From the NCBI GenBank assembly GCA_001969505.1, contig LSSK01001304.1, forward strand, positions 1 to 57,309: a stretch of DNA of 57,309 nucleotides, in the 5' to 3' direction. Both the position numbers and the translations under genes were made by a program. How positions within the stretch are numbered: the stretch's first letter is position 1; each line of letters starts with the position of its first letter. Of this stretch, positions 43,916-55,800 are shown piece by piece. The notes beneath the pieces were generated by a model. That model did no database searches. It was given only the letters and a program-made list of their open reading frames with translations, and was not told where the DNA came from. Origin of the DNA: Zancudomyces culisetae. Lineage: Eukaryota; Kickxellomycota; Harpellomycetes; Harpellales; Legeriomycetaceae.

Positions 43916-45772
43916 TCAGTGACCGCCAATTTTAATGGTCTCTATCAATATTGTTACCAAGCCCAAAACAATCTCAACGCCTAATATCAGTTTTATGGAG
44001 ATTTTATAGCGAGCTTTAAAGTATGATATATTAAATCTTAGAACAGTAAATTAGAATTTAAACTTACCAATGAGAATAATAACTATCCATTCGAGAAACT
44101 CACCTACATTATTGAAGTCAACTCATAGTTAAAATGGGGGGTGGTTCATTCCACTTTGAAAAAGTAAAAAAAAATGCTTACCATGATGGCCATTTAGATG
44201 ATTGTTCAACATCTCTAGCAAATCGCTGATCACGGAGACGCGATGATTCAGTACCTCTATTCTCTGAGGAATTTCCAGGTAACCTATATTTTGAAATATT
44301 AAATAAGCAACCAGTAAATATATTTTTATATAAAGCTCTTACTTCGTAGGGCATCGTAAATCGGCTGTAGATTTGGTTCGGACCAGAATATTTCCGGAGT
44401 ATCCAAGATGTTGCTTACAAGATTAACGTTTACTCTCATAATGAACAGCTATCAAATATCATTTTGGTAAAATTTTTGTTGCGTCTGAGTAGATGAGAGG
44501 GGTTCCATATTAGTATGGTAAGGGATAGTGATGCTATCGGTGTTAATGTTAATAATACCATTTCCCTGATGATAAATATAAAATATAAGTAAATACCTGT
44601 CCAATCTTTTTCGAAATCGCATTTCTACTGAGTTTTACCAATCCCGTTTTAGCCATAGTCTGCGGTATATGTCTTGTTTGCTCAATAGAAGTTTCTACAA
44701 GTTCCTCAAATAAAGAAATCTTCGAGGATTGCGCCAATGCATGCGAAATAGACATTCTTATAAGATGGTTATTCTGACTCCTGAGTGTAATGACGTCGTT
44801 GTATATTCTATAAACCGAATTTATAAATATAGTATTCTACCGTTTTTATCTGAAACAGCTTCAGCGTGATACAAATAAAGAGGAATAAGAATAAAAACAT
44901 TTAATGTCTAAAGTACCTGGGTTGAGCTGAAAAATCGTAAAAAAAGTTGAAATCTTCACACTGTTGATCTTCTTCGTCCAACATTTCAAGTGCAAATTGC
45001 GATATATTGTGTAAAAACTCGTTCTCCATGGTCTCAGTCATACCCCAAAGGACTGCAACTCCATAATCAAACAAAAAGGCTTCATTTCGTATCAGTATAT
45101 CGTTTTCATGACATTCGGCTGATTTTCCTGTCGATTCGTGAAAGGTCAAGTTCGCAGATTCATCCTTGTGTTGGATTATAAAATGTTCTGGGTATGCATT
45201 TGGTAAATACAGACTATCACAACAAGGTTAAAATAATATTAGTTGTTGAACTAAACTGTAAATATAGCGTATAGCACTTACCATTCATCATAGATCATTG
45301 ATTTAGTGTTCAGTGATTTGGATAAAAACCATTTAGACATCTCTCTGATTTTGTACGAACTGGCAAAGCAATATGCAGTTAACCTTGGAAGAGGATTCTT
45401 ATCGCCTCTTTTAAATCGATTAATATCATCTTTTAATCTCGAAAATCCTTCTGGATCCTCTTCAGCGGATAAATACCCTCTTTCCTGGGTATCAACATCA
45501 ATTGGCAGTGTCTCTTTTTCGTCAGGCAACATTTTTAACTTGTGCCCGGCCTTTGTAGTTCTAAAAACTGGGCGAGGATTTTTGTTTTCATCGCTATTTC
45601 CCTCAGTTTGATATGTTCCGCTTGGTTGAAAAACAATCTCTCTTTGCAGCTTTGGTGCAACCGAGGAGGAATCAGCGTTTCCATTTTTTCCACCAACGCT
45701 TTTTTTTAGCCCTCGCTTGGCCATTTCGGTTATTGACTGCGAATTCTTCTTAATATCTTTGTTGGTGCTCAT
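43916..45772 (-). CDS. RMD1: RMD1/SIF2-like DUF155 protein, seven exons
   Basis: Minus exons: 45772-45282, 45213-44917, 44807-44597, 44448-44343, 44283-44182, 44103-44068, 43980-43916. All are GT-AG, every phase matches, and the total is 1308 nt, 435 aa (yeast Rmd1 is 430). The first ~125 residues are a basic low-complexity leader. DUF155 begins with PLPRLTAYCFASSYKIREMSK and YDECLYLPNAYPE, continues with NEAFLFDYGVAVLWG, GLVKLSRNAISKKIGQLFIM, SYLEIPQRIEVLNHRVSVI and ends EFLEWIVIILIGVEIVLGLV, the C-terminal hydrophobic anchor of the family. The human relative RMND1 supports mitochondrial translation; yeast Rmd1 is linked to meiotic division. Exon 6 has only 36 nt. Confidence 0.95.
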
Positions 45773-46636
45773 TGGGGAATCGAGGAATTTGGGCTAGTCT
45801 TGTACAGGCAGCTGTCCATGTCAATCTAGATGCAAAGCGATCTAGGGTTTAGTCTATATGTTCAAGAGTTGAGCCTGCGTTTTGGTTCTATTTATTTTGC
45901 CATTTTTTTTTTGCAAAAATTTTAGTTACCATTAGGGTGGGAAGTAAAAATGACCTGAACCTCTGGTTGGCGATAACCCAACTCTTCAAAAGTGAGAGGG
46001 GGAGAATATCATAAATAATGGATTCTACAGGTGAACAAGTTTTTCTTCTGAAATATAGACGTATTATTGGATAAAATTCTACAAATCAACCCTAATTATG
46101 TAATACATTTTTGTTTAGTGTTTATCACAATTGGGGGGCCAAGTTGAGTTAAAAATAAAGCTCAATTTGAAAACCAAATGAAATGAGGTTTCTGTAAGAG
46201 GAAAGGCAGCAACCTTCATACTTTAGTGTTAAAGAAAAAACATTAGTATTTATCCTAGTAGGGTAAATACATGACTATGGTTTTGGGTACAATGATCGGC
46301 ATGGAAAAATGGAACAAGAGTGTTGCACAGATATAAACATATAACACCAAAACATATACCACCCAATCCTCACAAAAATAGTGGCGCTTGAGGATGCAAA
46401 AATGACCATAGCAAAGGGCTTCTCATTTCTCAACAAGTTATTTTTTGAGGGTAACTTTGGAGGTTGTAAAAAAAATTACAGTATGAGTTCTTAGTAATGT
46501 GCTGGTATCATATTCCTCAATATATTTATTTTCAACAATGTACATACTTGGTTTTAGGAGGAGCTGGGTATGGCTTTTGTACACATGACCAAACGAATAA
46601 ATATTAACTCATCAAAAATCCACAATCAACACATCA
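45773..46636. other. Spacer upstream of RMD1
   Basis: AT-rich, no gene accepted. A plus-strand frame at 46570-46782 is antisense to the small ORF described next and looks like its shadow. Confidence 0.55.
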
Positions 46637-46780
46637 TTAAATACACACAATGTTGGCGCAGATTACCACAGGATCGGACATTTCGTCCATTAAGTATGCT
46701 TTTCTTTTACGATTTCTTGATCCCAATCTGTAGTAATTTTGCTTGTTTTGCGTTGCCGCGGCTGAGTACAGAAGCGTCAT
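46637..46780 (-). CDS. Candidate small protein (47 codons), unknown
   Basis: Frame from ATG (46780) to TAA (46637-46639). It begins MTLLYSAAATQNKQNYYRLG and continues NRKRKAYLMDEMSDPV, a composition unlike the AT-rich surroundings. A GTAATC donor after DPV could splice to an AG ending at ~46574 and add PYPAPPKTKYVHC and a stop. Both readings are speculative and no family is recognised. Confidence 0.25.
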   Translation of the reverse strand: MTLLYSAAATQNKQNYYRLGSRNRKRKAYLMDEMSDPVVICANIVCI

Positions 46781-47461
46781 AATATATTTCCTTCCCTTGT
46801 CATGTTTTTTAAAAAAAGAGAATAGCTAAATGAATCTTATTATTTGCATTTTAACAACATAGAAGTTATACATTTAAAAAAAAACTGGGGAATAGGTTTT
46901 AGGATAATAGAAAAAACCCATAATGAGGTTTGGTTGTTTAAAAGTATTGGTAAAAGCCGTCGCCAATCACACCCTCTAGTAGAACCGTACTCCACAGATC
47001 AAGTGCAACGCATTTTCTTTCAAAAATTTGTGCATTGGCCGTAAATAATGAACGCTAGAATATAGGAGCAAAGGCTTATCTCAACAGTTACCAAACTAAT
47101 AAGGCTACCTGAGGGTTTACGAACTGATTGGAAAAAAAATCTATGGCTATAACTGAGATAGGGTACATTTAATAAAAGTGCAGGGAATGTGTGGTAATAT
47201 TTTAGTACAAAGGAAGCATCTTTTTTTCTATAACTATATGGCAACCAACATTGGGTTATCGCCTTCAGCACGGTTCACCTGTGTCTATGCGCGTATAGAG
47301 AACATGAAAATTACAAATAATGTCAATAGTATTATTATTTTTAACACTAAGTTACGAGTGGATGGCTTTCATACATGAAATACCCAGAATTGGGGAGCTT
47401 GGTGAGCATCAATTAAGATGAGTTACAAGATTTTTTTTTAGATGAACATTATCCCAAGCAC
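46781..47461. other. Spacer, no supported gene
   Basis: AT-rich. A 66-codon plus frame (46844-47044) and 83-codon minus frame (47020-47271) show no recognisable motif. Confidence 0.55.
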
Positions 47462-47944
47462 TCATACAACCGCCCATATATAAATATGTAATAATAGTAC
47501 CTTTTTATTTTCGTTGAGAATTGGCGTTTGTACGCCCTCATCTACACGGAACTCACCGCCCCCTGGATTAGCAACGTGGATTTTGCTCAGCTATTTTTAT
47601 TAGAAAAGAAGAGTTAATATATGGAACTGTTGTGATGCCTTTCTTTTCCTATTGAACTTACATCTTCGGCAATTATAGTGTCATCATCAGAGAGATTCCC
47701 AATACCCAGATGCACAGCGTGCTATTGTTGCATGAATTTAGTTAAATATGTATCGTCAGATCCAAATAAATCAAGGTGTATACTCTGTATATGAATAGTG
47801 AGTCTATGTAGGGGAGAGGGGGTGGGTTGGATAAAGGGGTCTTACCGTAAAATTAGTAGGATTTCCTATCATTGTCTTGTTTATTTTCCTCTTTGAACCT
47901 TTCGAACTCTCGTCAGATCCGAAACAGCTAGAAAATATCTTCAT
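47462..47944 (-). CDS. Small CRIB-domain Cdc42/Rac effector, CDC42SE (SPEC)-like, three exons
   Basis: Minus exons 47944-47846, 47721-47662, 47590-47462; GT-AG introns, phase 0 joints, 95 aa if the last exon reads to TGA at 47462-47464. Exon 1 starts MKIFSSCFGSDESSKGSKRK: a Cys at 7 (possible lipidation) then a basic patch. The CRIB motif is split by intron 1 exactly between T33 and H34: MIGNPTNFT|HAVHLGIGN, matching I-x-x-P-x-x-F-x-H-x-x-H-x-G (I26, P29, F32, H34, H37, G39). The order Cys/basic/CRIB and the MIG-PTNF wording closely resemble animal CDC42SE1/2. Known role there: bind GTP-Cdc42 and act in actin signalling. The C-terminus may instead splice at AAG|GTACTA (~47500). Confidence 0.8.
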
Positions 47945-50900
47945 TTTACTCGCACAGGTTTCTTTATGATATCTTGGTTAAAATATAAGCAGAGTTTAAG
48001 TATTGTAGTCAAATTGCTAAGTAATACACTCGATTTTGAGAGGAAGGGGATAATATAAATGAAAATAAAAGGTCGAATTTATCTCTTTCGAATCCTAGTC
48101 TCAGTACTTTCTGGACTTAGTAGAATACATGAAAAATGATTTAGAGGTTTTAGAATACAACTACAAGAGAGAAAAAGCTAGTTCTAAATTCGTTTTCATT
48201 GTTTTATCTAGAAATAAACCTAGAATCTTTATTTTAACTATAAAAGTTTAGCACAGGAAATAGCCATCAACCAGCAATTTCAGCATTAACTTTATTTAAA
48301 GCCGCATCTGGTATTTTTAAATTCTGCTTTGTTAGGGCAATCTGAGAGTATCCAATGGTTGTTAGGCATTAGAATCACAGTTTGGAAATTGTATTAAATT
48401 AATAATTAGCACGATTTTAACGCACTAATGGGCTAATAGCAACAACACCACAAAATAAAAAAATAAAAAAATGCTTTCAAATCTGGCTCCTGGTTTGTAA
48501 TTAAGCTTTGCTAATTTTAACCACATTTTATTTTCTTTGTTTTGTTTGCATTTTTGAATAAGGCGGAAAACAGGGAGCAGGATGGAGGCTGATGGCAAAT
48601 AGAACAACCTAAACTGTTACAAACTTGTTGTAAAATAGTAAGAGAAGGGGGGGGGAGTTTGTGGAAAACTAAATGAAAACTGCAAACAGAATATTGGAAC
48701 AAGTAAGTGTGAGCATAAAACCTAAAAAATAAAATGTAAAACGTAAAAAATATAAATGAAATAAAAATTCTCGTAAAACACCCTCTAACAATTTAAATAG
48801 CACCAAATCATTTTCTCTCAATTTTCGCTCGCTTTAAGGCTGCTCATATGCTAAAAACAAAAGTTGAAAGCAGCCTGTGGGTACATGAAAAAGCTCAAGT
48901 TCTGCCCCTTAACTGAACCCTTAAAGAAAATGTACTCACGTGGATAGTATCAAATGTATGGAGGAGGATCTGCATTTTTTTTAGCTCTTACCCGCCAAAT
49001 TACATGGAACAAAAATGCTTTTAATTTACCTAGTTATGCTGGAAATAATAGACTTTGGGCTGAAAATGGCAAATCATTTATGGGAACATAAATCTCCTGA
49101 TTTTTATCAAATGTTACTTGGAGCTCAGCATTTTATTCTTGTTACAGGTATCACGAACTTACAGATAAAAAAACTGTGGAAAGTACTGTTATTTTTTGCA
49201 TTTACAAGTTTTTCTCAAGAAATGCCAACAATAATAGTTTGAAAAATACACTTTTCCTATCTGTAAAGTAGCGAGAACAATTTTCAATGAAAATCTTGAT
49301 AACAATGCGCTATTAAATCTGCTCTGAAAAGTTGGGATTTTTGTGTACTATCTCTTTGCTATTCCACAAAGCCGAAGTTTAGAAAGCAATTAATTTTCTT
49401 TGCTTAAATTATGAGAGCATAGTGTTGCGTTTGAGTGATGCCATTACATAAAATAATCATTTGTATTATTTTACAGCAAATAATCAACCACTAATATATG
49501 GTTAAGAGATGAACATTCTTATTTGCGTTCATAAAACCAGGCCAAATGTATGTGACTGTGTCAGATTCAAGCAATAAAAGTCAAATTTAAGTTTGTGCTT
49601 TTTGTAAAAGTCAGACTATTTCACTACATATAACCCTAATCGGCCAACTTGAATACAGAGCCATAGCGTGATAAGTATATAGACTCACGATTGGTAAATA
49701 TAAAGAAAAGCTCGGCAATAAATATATCCCTGTGATATGCTTCAAGGGTACTATCTATTAAAGCACAGTGAAGTATTTCAAAATTTAGCTATAGCTTTAA
49801 AAATCAAGTAATTAGATGTTAGATATGAAAAGTAGGTAGCAAATAGAAACAGACACTAGGATACATGAAGCTGTAATAGTGGCGGGTAGAGAGAAAGAGA
49901 AAGAGAAAGAGAAAGAGAGAAAATCAAGTACACTCATCTTCCAGCAATCACACGTTTGCACTTTTAGTGTGTGTTTGTAAATAAACATTTTTCTTAGTAA
50001 CAATACTTGTATTAAATCTGGTACCTTTTTTTCTCCCAAGGATAAAGTTCTTGATGTTTTAATTAAAAACACTACTTTTTTCTATTCTCATTGAATGTGT
50101 GATTTAATATAATTAATAAATAATCATGTAGAAATTAAACAAAATAGATATGAAACGTAACATTGATGCATCATGTAGTTTATTTTGTATAGCACAAAAA
50201 ACAACTAGAGTACACAATCTTACAATATGTTCTCTGATAACCCAGAAAAATCCCATGGTGTAAAAAAAAATACCGTCAAATGAATGAAAAAATGTTTACA
50301 TGTTATAATCACTACTAACTCATTTTCCATCACACCAACATAAACATTTAGGCATTATCACCGCCCAGTACTTGTTAGTTGCAAAAAAAAAAGCCAATGT
50401 ATATTTTCTTGAAGAATGGCTAAAACCGCAAGCCAATTCTCTCAAGCTGAAATAAACTAAAAGAACGCTCATCAGAAAACAGCTTCTACTAGAGTACCTT
50501 TACACTTACCATTTTTTTTCTTCACTAGGTATGCATTTTACTACATTTTTACCTCATTTCAATATATTTTTACAATATAAACTAGAAATGTCTATTCTTT
50601 CATAACCTAGTTGAGAGAAATATATATAATATATATTTGCGGTCCTGACAGGATACAGTATAATAATATGGTCCTTTGCCATAACCAACCATATGTGACC
50701 CGATTCTTATAATGCCTTTTTTATATATCTGTTTTATTAATGTTTAATAAGAGCAAAAAAATGTTTTGTTCTTTCTAACGACCTGAAAGGGCATCAGTGT
50801 TTGAATTAAGAGCAAATACCGCACACTGTTTTGTATATGTTGTCTACCGCTGCTACCTGGAAATAGAAGCCATGTTTGGACTTGGGTAAGAGTTACAGAA

Positions 50901-51242
50901 CTTTGTAAACCTTAGGTGAATTGACTGCAATGTCCCTAATACCAAGCCAATATTCCAGGAAAACATCACTATCTTTTTTTGCTGAATTTCTAGTTATTGT
51001 ATTTTTAGTTTTGACCTATTCGCTATTGAGTCTTTTTCCAACATTACCTTCCAACTAAATCAATCCAAAATTTTTTACACACATTAGAAGAATTGTTAAT
51101 ACAAATCCAAACCCAAGCACAAGTTCACAGCTAAACAAAATTGTTCCATCTATTTTTTTTTAACTTGCATTATTTTTACCTTTCAGGTTAAAGCAATCAG
51201 ATTACTACATAAATAAAAGGATCGAAAAAAGGGAATTCAAAA
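47945..51242. other. 3.3-kb spacer between CRIB gene and YSF3 (divergent)
   Basis: AT-rich divergent region. Contents seen: a 7-bp-stem inverted repeat GGCTGCT/AGCAGCC (48838-48875), a GAGAAA microsatellite (49889-49923), and short frames at 48425-48702 (minus) and 49015-49242 (plus) without recognisable motifs. A minus-strand ATG|GTAAGT near 50513 resembles a start-codon exon, but no matching downstream exon was found. Confidence 0.5.
49889..49923 (+). repeat. (GAGAAA)n microsatellite
   Basis: Five to six copies of a purine hexamer, the same class as the tract at 1349-1371. Confidence 0.85.
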
Positions 51243-52037
51243 ATGGTAAGATTTATTTCACCCCACTGCCTATGTTTATAATTTTTTCCTGTGCGGTGAG
51301 ATTTAGCTGAATAATAACTTACAAACTGAGATTTGCCTCTTCGAATAAATTAATGAATAGGACAAATTTGGAATGAACAATCAGACCGAGCATTGTAAGG
51401 CGTAATATTATGATTATAATGTTGTAAATATATAAAAAAATTCAAGTTTGTGCATTTTTTTTTTGGTCTTGGCTTGGTAACTCAATAATAATCATTATTT
51501 CAAAATCCATACACATAGTTCATGCCAAGTACACAGGAACAGGAAATCCAGATATAACAAAGCAGTAAGTATTTTGACTCAAAGGGGTGGAAGGGAGTGG
51601 CAGAAAGGATTATATGGACATCAATTTTACCCTCGACATTGTTAATAATCATAAATTTATCCAAAAAACTTTCAAACAACAAATAGCGAATGGCTTACGA
51701 ATCAACACAGAGATACCTATGCCTATATGATCTCGGATAGTGCACTGGCAAGCTATGTTTCGATAGCGGAGGGCGAGAGTATATCAAGAGTTAGATTTAA
51801 TTGTTTAGAGGTAAGTTCTTGTATTTCGCTATCTTGGTGGGGCTATCCTAGTAATAAAAAAAATGATTTGGTAGAGAAGGATTTTAGTATATGTATATAA
51901 GGTACTACGGTGCACATGTACACGAACTGTACTTATGCTTTCCTGCTGCAAGTGGAGGAATTTGCGAACTAAAATATATATTTTTTGTGTGTATTTAGAG
52001 AATGTTACAACCATGTGGACCACCGCCAAAGCCTTAG
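51243..52037 (+). CDS. YSF3: Splicing factor SF3b subunit 5 (SF3b10/Ysf3), five exons
   Basis: Exons 51243-51245, 51361-51394, 51519-51564, 51687-51810, 51999-52037. All introns (115, 124, 122, 188 nt) are GT-AG, every phase fits, and the sum is 246 nt, 81 aa (human SF3B5 86, yeast Ysf3 85). Exon 1 contributes only the ATG. Exon 2 gives DKFGMNNQTEH, exon 3 AKYTGTGNPDITK, exon 4 EWLTNQHRDTYAYM and SYVSIAEGESISRVRFNCLE, exon 5 RMLQPCGPPPKP. This follows the whole SF3b5 consensus (KY.GTG..DTTK.EW..NQHRDSY ... IAE.ES..R.RFN....ML.PCGPP). It is part of the U2 snRNP SF3b complex that holds the branch site. No exon is longer than 124 nt, so the gene is invisible to simple ORF finding. Confidence 0.93.
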
Positions 52038-52825
52038 ATACTACTATCGCTACACCCAGTGTCGAAAAACTCAGATTATCAGCAATACAATTTATTTTCT
52101 ACAAAATTGTATTTGCTACCTCTGTGTTTGCTAACAAAGCTACTTTCCCTACCAATTACCCAGGCTACATTCAACCTTTCTATATGGTTTTCAGTTTGAA
52201 AGTGTGCATCAAATAGTCCTCTCTCCCTATTATTGCTCGTTGAAAGAAAGATAAGGGGTCTTGGTGCAATGGTATAATTGTTATAGTACCAAATTATAAT
52301 AATTGAGACCAACATAAAGTCATATTCTTTAACCCTTGTATAATAAACATTTTTTAAGGACATTAGTTGATTTTAATCTACATTTGAACAGGGAACGTAA
52401 ACATAAAGATTCAAAAACACAATATTTGCTCACAGTTGTGTTGATTTATGTTCACGCTCATTTTGAAAGCGAAATTAATAATGCTTTAAAAAACCGACAT
52501 TCAGTTACTTTTAAAGTATGACTAGCTGAATTGGCTGAAGTATTGTGCTAATTCCAGCTGTGAATACCAATGCCAAAACGCTGCCTTTTAGACACGACAC
52601 TCCAATTTTCCATTTGAAAAAAGAAAAAAATTTTTTATCAACCAATTTTGACCTATAATTCAATTCGATCCAAGCAGAAATAACTGGCAACAAACATTGA
52701 CGATTACATCAATATACTAACATATTTATTCAAACTGGGCAAATTCTAGAAAAGATTTTGATGTAAATAAATTGTAATAGTAATTGAATAAGAATCAAGA
52801 AAAATCATTGAAGAGGGCAGAGATC
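52038..52825. other. Spacer between YSF3 and ELP2
   Basis: AT-rich. It contains the tRNA-like hairpin at 52257-52310. Frames at 52336-52521 and 52511-52693 are not supported. Confidence 0.6.
52257..52310 (+). repeat. Hairpin/tRNA-like element
   Basis: GGTCT (52257-52261) pairs with AGACC (52306-52310). Inside, GGTA (52271-52274) pairs with TACC (52287-52290), and AATTATAATAATT is itself palindromic. TGGTGCAATGGTA (52262-52274) looks like a Pol III A-box, but there is no proper TTCGA T-arm, so it is not a functional tRNA. It may be a decayed tRNA. Confidence 0.35.
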
Positions 52826-55800
52826 ATGGCAAAAGTAAAAGTTGAGGCAATCTCAGGTGGCTGCAACAGAATTGCACATTGTTTGTCATTAAAATCATAT
52901 TACAGCAAATGTGGGAGAAATGAGAACGAAAGCAAGAATTCGAGACATGATTTGGTTGTGTATGGTGTCGGAAATGCGGTTGCCGTAGCTGAACTACAAG
53001 TAAGGCAGTCGATCTCAGCCGGATCGTTTTAACACTTAATATCGCTTTTGACAACCAGTAGAATTTCTCGTCGAGATTAAAAGGAGATATTGCTGTTTCA
53101 TTTGAAAAAGCATCTTTAAATCTTAAAACAGACTAACACTGAGAATGAATTTGATCAAAAAAATAGGATTACAAAGGAATCAAGGTTACGCTTCAGGGAC
53201 ACACCGATCGAGTAAACTGCACATCTTTTTTTCCAAATGGTATTTCCTCACAAATAATTAATCTCCGTGAACTCTAACGTTTGTTGATGTGGCAATGATA
53301 TAAAATGTTTTTTTCTGTGAATGCTATAGAAAATGATGATACAATTGAATTTTTGAGTGGCTCGACAGATTGCACGGCAAAAATGTGGACACGAAACGCT
53401 AATGGAGAGGTAAACCTTACCTTTTTTTGTTTTAGAAAGCTAATGCTATCATTTGACGGGGATGTTCTTTTTGACTAATAAATATCTTGATGATAGCAGA
53501 AATAAAATGTAGAAAAAAAAACTAAAGCTCAATAAATGAACAAATAGTTTGAATGTGCTTTCACATTGGAAGGGCACGAAGGTCCCATAATATGTTCAAG
53601 TATTGTTGAAGTGGATTTTCAAGACAAGAGTGGGTGTGTTTCGCATATTATTGTAACCGGATCAACTGCTGGGTCGGCTAAAGTATGGTACAGATACAAA
53701 AAAGGTATGTTTAGAGCTGAAGATGATAATTAAATAGTGTAATTTGTATAGTTTTGGTAAAAAGGAAAAGGGAACTAATAAACGATCTATTATCATGTAT
53801 CTCTAAAAAAAATATTACAAACAGGCGAAAGTTGTCAAAATGTGCAGACACTAGGGTTTGGGAGACATAGCGCAGTATCAGTGGCTTTGGGAAGCTTACC
53901 GGGATATGAAAAAAAAGAAGGAGGGCTATTCCTGGCTGCTGGGTGTACAGATAGCAAGATTCATCTGTTTTCATTTGATAGTGTAACAAAGGTAAATTTA
54001 ATGATTGCTCATTTTATGCCAATTTATATATTTACTGCTACAGGATAAATGAGCTGAAATTAAAACTAAATCTAAAATAGAGCTTTACAAAAAGTACAGA
54101 GTTGAAGGGTCATGAAGATTGGGTTACATCGATATCAACGACACGGTTTGTAAAGAATGAAAACGGAGAGAATTCAGCGATAAAACACTGGAATGATGGG
54201 GATGTAATAATGGCTTCAGGATCTCAAGACTTTTACTGTCGATTATGGAGATTTTCTGCTGTAAATGCATCAAGACAGAATAAAAACTCGCATGAGGATA
54301 GTAGTGATGGCTTTTCCGCGTTTGCGGGAGGAAGCTTTGAGAAGTTTAGTGTGAAAAAGCACTATATGAGAATTGGGTAAGTGATAGTTGCTATTATTAC
54401 CAACGAACTTGTTCATTGTGGAAATCTGTTTGTATATCTAATAAACAAAATTTGGATAAATTTGTTATAGGGACAAGGAATACTCTGTCGAATTAGAATC
54501 AGTATTATCAGGGCATGAAGGATGGGTTCATAGCGTAATGTTTCAACGCCCGGTGAGCTCAGAAGAAGACCTACAGCTAATTACGGCGTCTGCTGACCAG
54601 TCGATTCTGGTATGGAGGCCAGACTCACTTACAGGAGTTTGGAATAGCGAGCTGCGACTCGGGGAAGTAAGTACTGGCAGCTATTCATTTGGGTTTTATA
54701 CTGGAATCTTGCGTGAGGACGGAGAGATGATTGTAGCATCTGGGTATCAGGGATCGCTTCATATATGGCGTAAGATAAACGCAGAACCATTGGCTACCGG
54801 TATCTCTTTGCCAGGATGGGAACAGGATGTAGCGCCAACTGGGCACTTTGGTGTAGTTTCTGACATTCAATGGGAGCCAAAAGGAAGATACTTGCTTTCT
54901 CACAGGTACGTTACATCATTTCCGTAACTCTCACGTTTTTTTTTTTCATTTTCTCTTATGTTTTTCATATTGCTCGTTAATATGGAGACTTAATATAAAA
55001 TAATGTTCTTGATATTCAATAGTTTGGATAAAACTGCAAGAATATTTGGAGAGTGGAAATCATCAAACAAAGACTATGGATGGCATGAAATAGCGCGCCC
55101 ACAGATCCACGGATACGAGCTTAATTGCGCTACATTCGTTTCGCCTTTATGCTATGCGTCTGGTGCAGATGAAAAAGTGGTGCGAGTATTTGACGCACCA
55201 AATCATTTTGTCGAAACTTTTGATACATTGTGTTTCAACAGTTCTGAAGGAGCCAACAGCCAAGAAGCCGTAAACGAGCTAAAGCTATCAACTGATATAT
55301 CTACAGATACTACAGGAACCTTATCCATGAGACCTGCCGAGGCCAGTGTTCCCCCTCTTGGTTTATCAAACAAAGCAGTTTTTCAACACGAGCTTGATGA
55401 GGTTGAAGGTGATGAGAAAGATGCCAATCAAGACCACCAAGACAGTATCAACAACTATGGCGGCGCAAGAACCCAGACTACGGTTGAAGCTCTTTCTGCA
55501 TCAACGTCTATAACAGTTCCTAAATCAACTCTTCATCCATACTGCCACCCCCCGCTTGAAGAGTCTTTGCGTAGGCGAACACTATGGCCAGAATCCGAAA
55601 AATTATACGGCCATCCATATGAGACATTTGCTGTCGCATCTAATTTGCTGAATGGCTCTTCATCCTGGCTTGCCGTAAGTTGTAAAGCCAGCTCAGCCAA
55701 AAACGCGAATATCAGGCTGTACAAAACCAAGGATTGGCGTCCACCACAACATTCAAACAATGGTGTTTTGGCTGCACATTCGCTTACTGTCACTGGAATG

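Noticed and set aside
50480-50525. Minus-strand ATG|GTAAGT resembling a start-codon-only exon as in YSF3
   Set aside because: No downstream exon with a recognisable protein was found on the minus strand.
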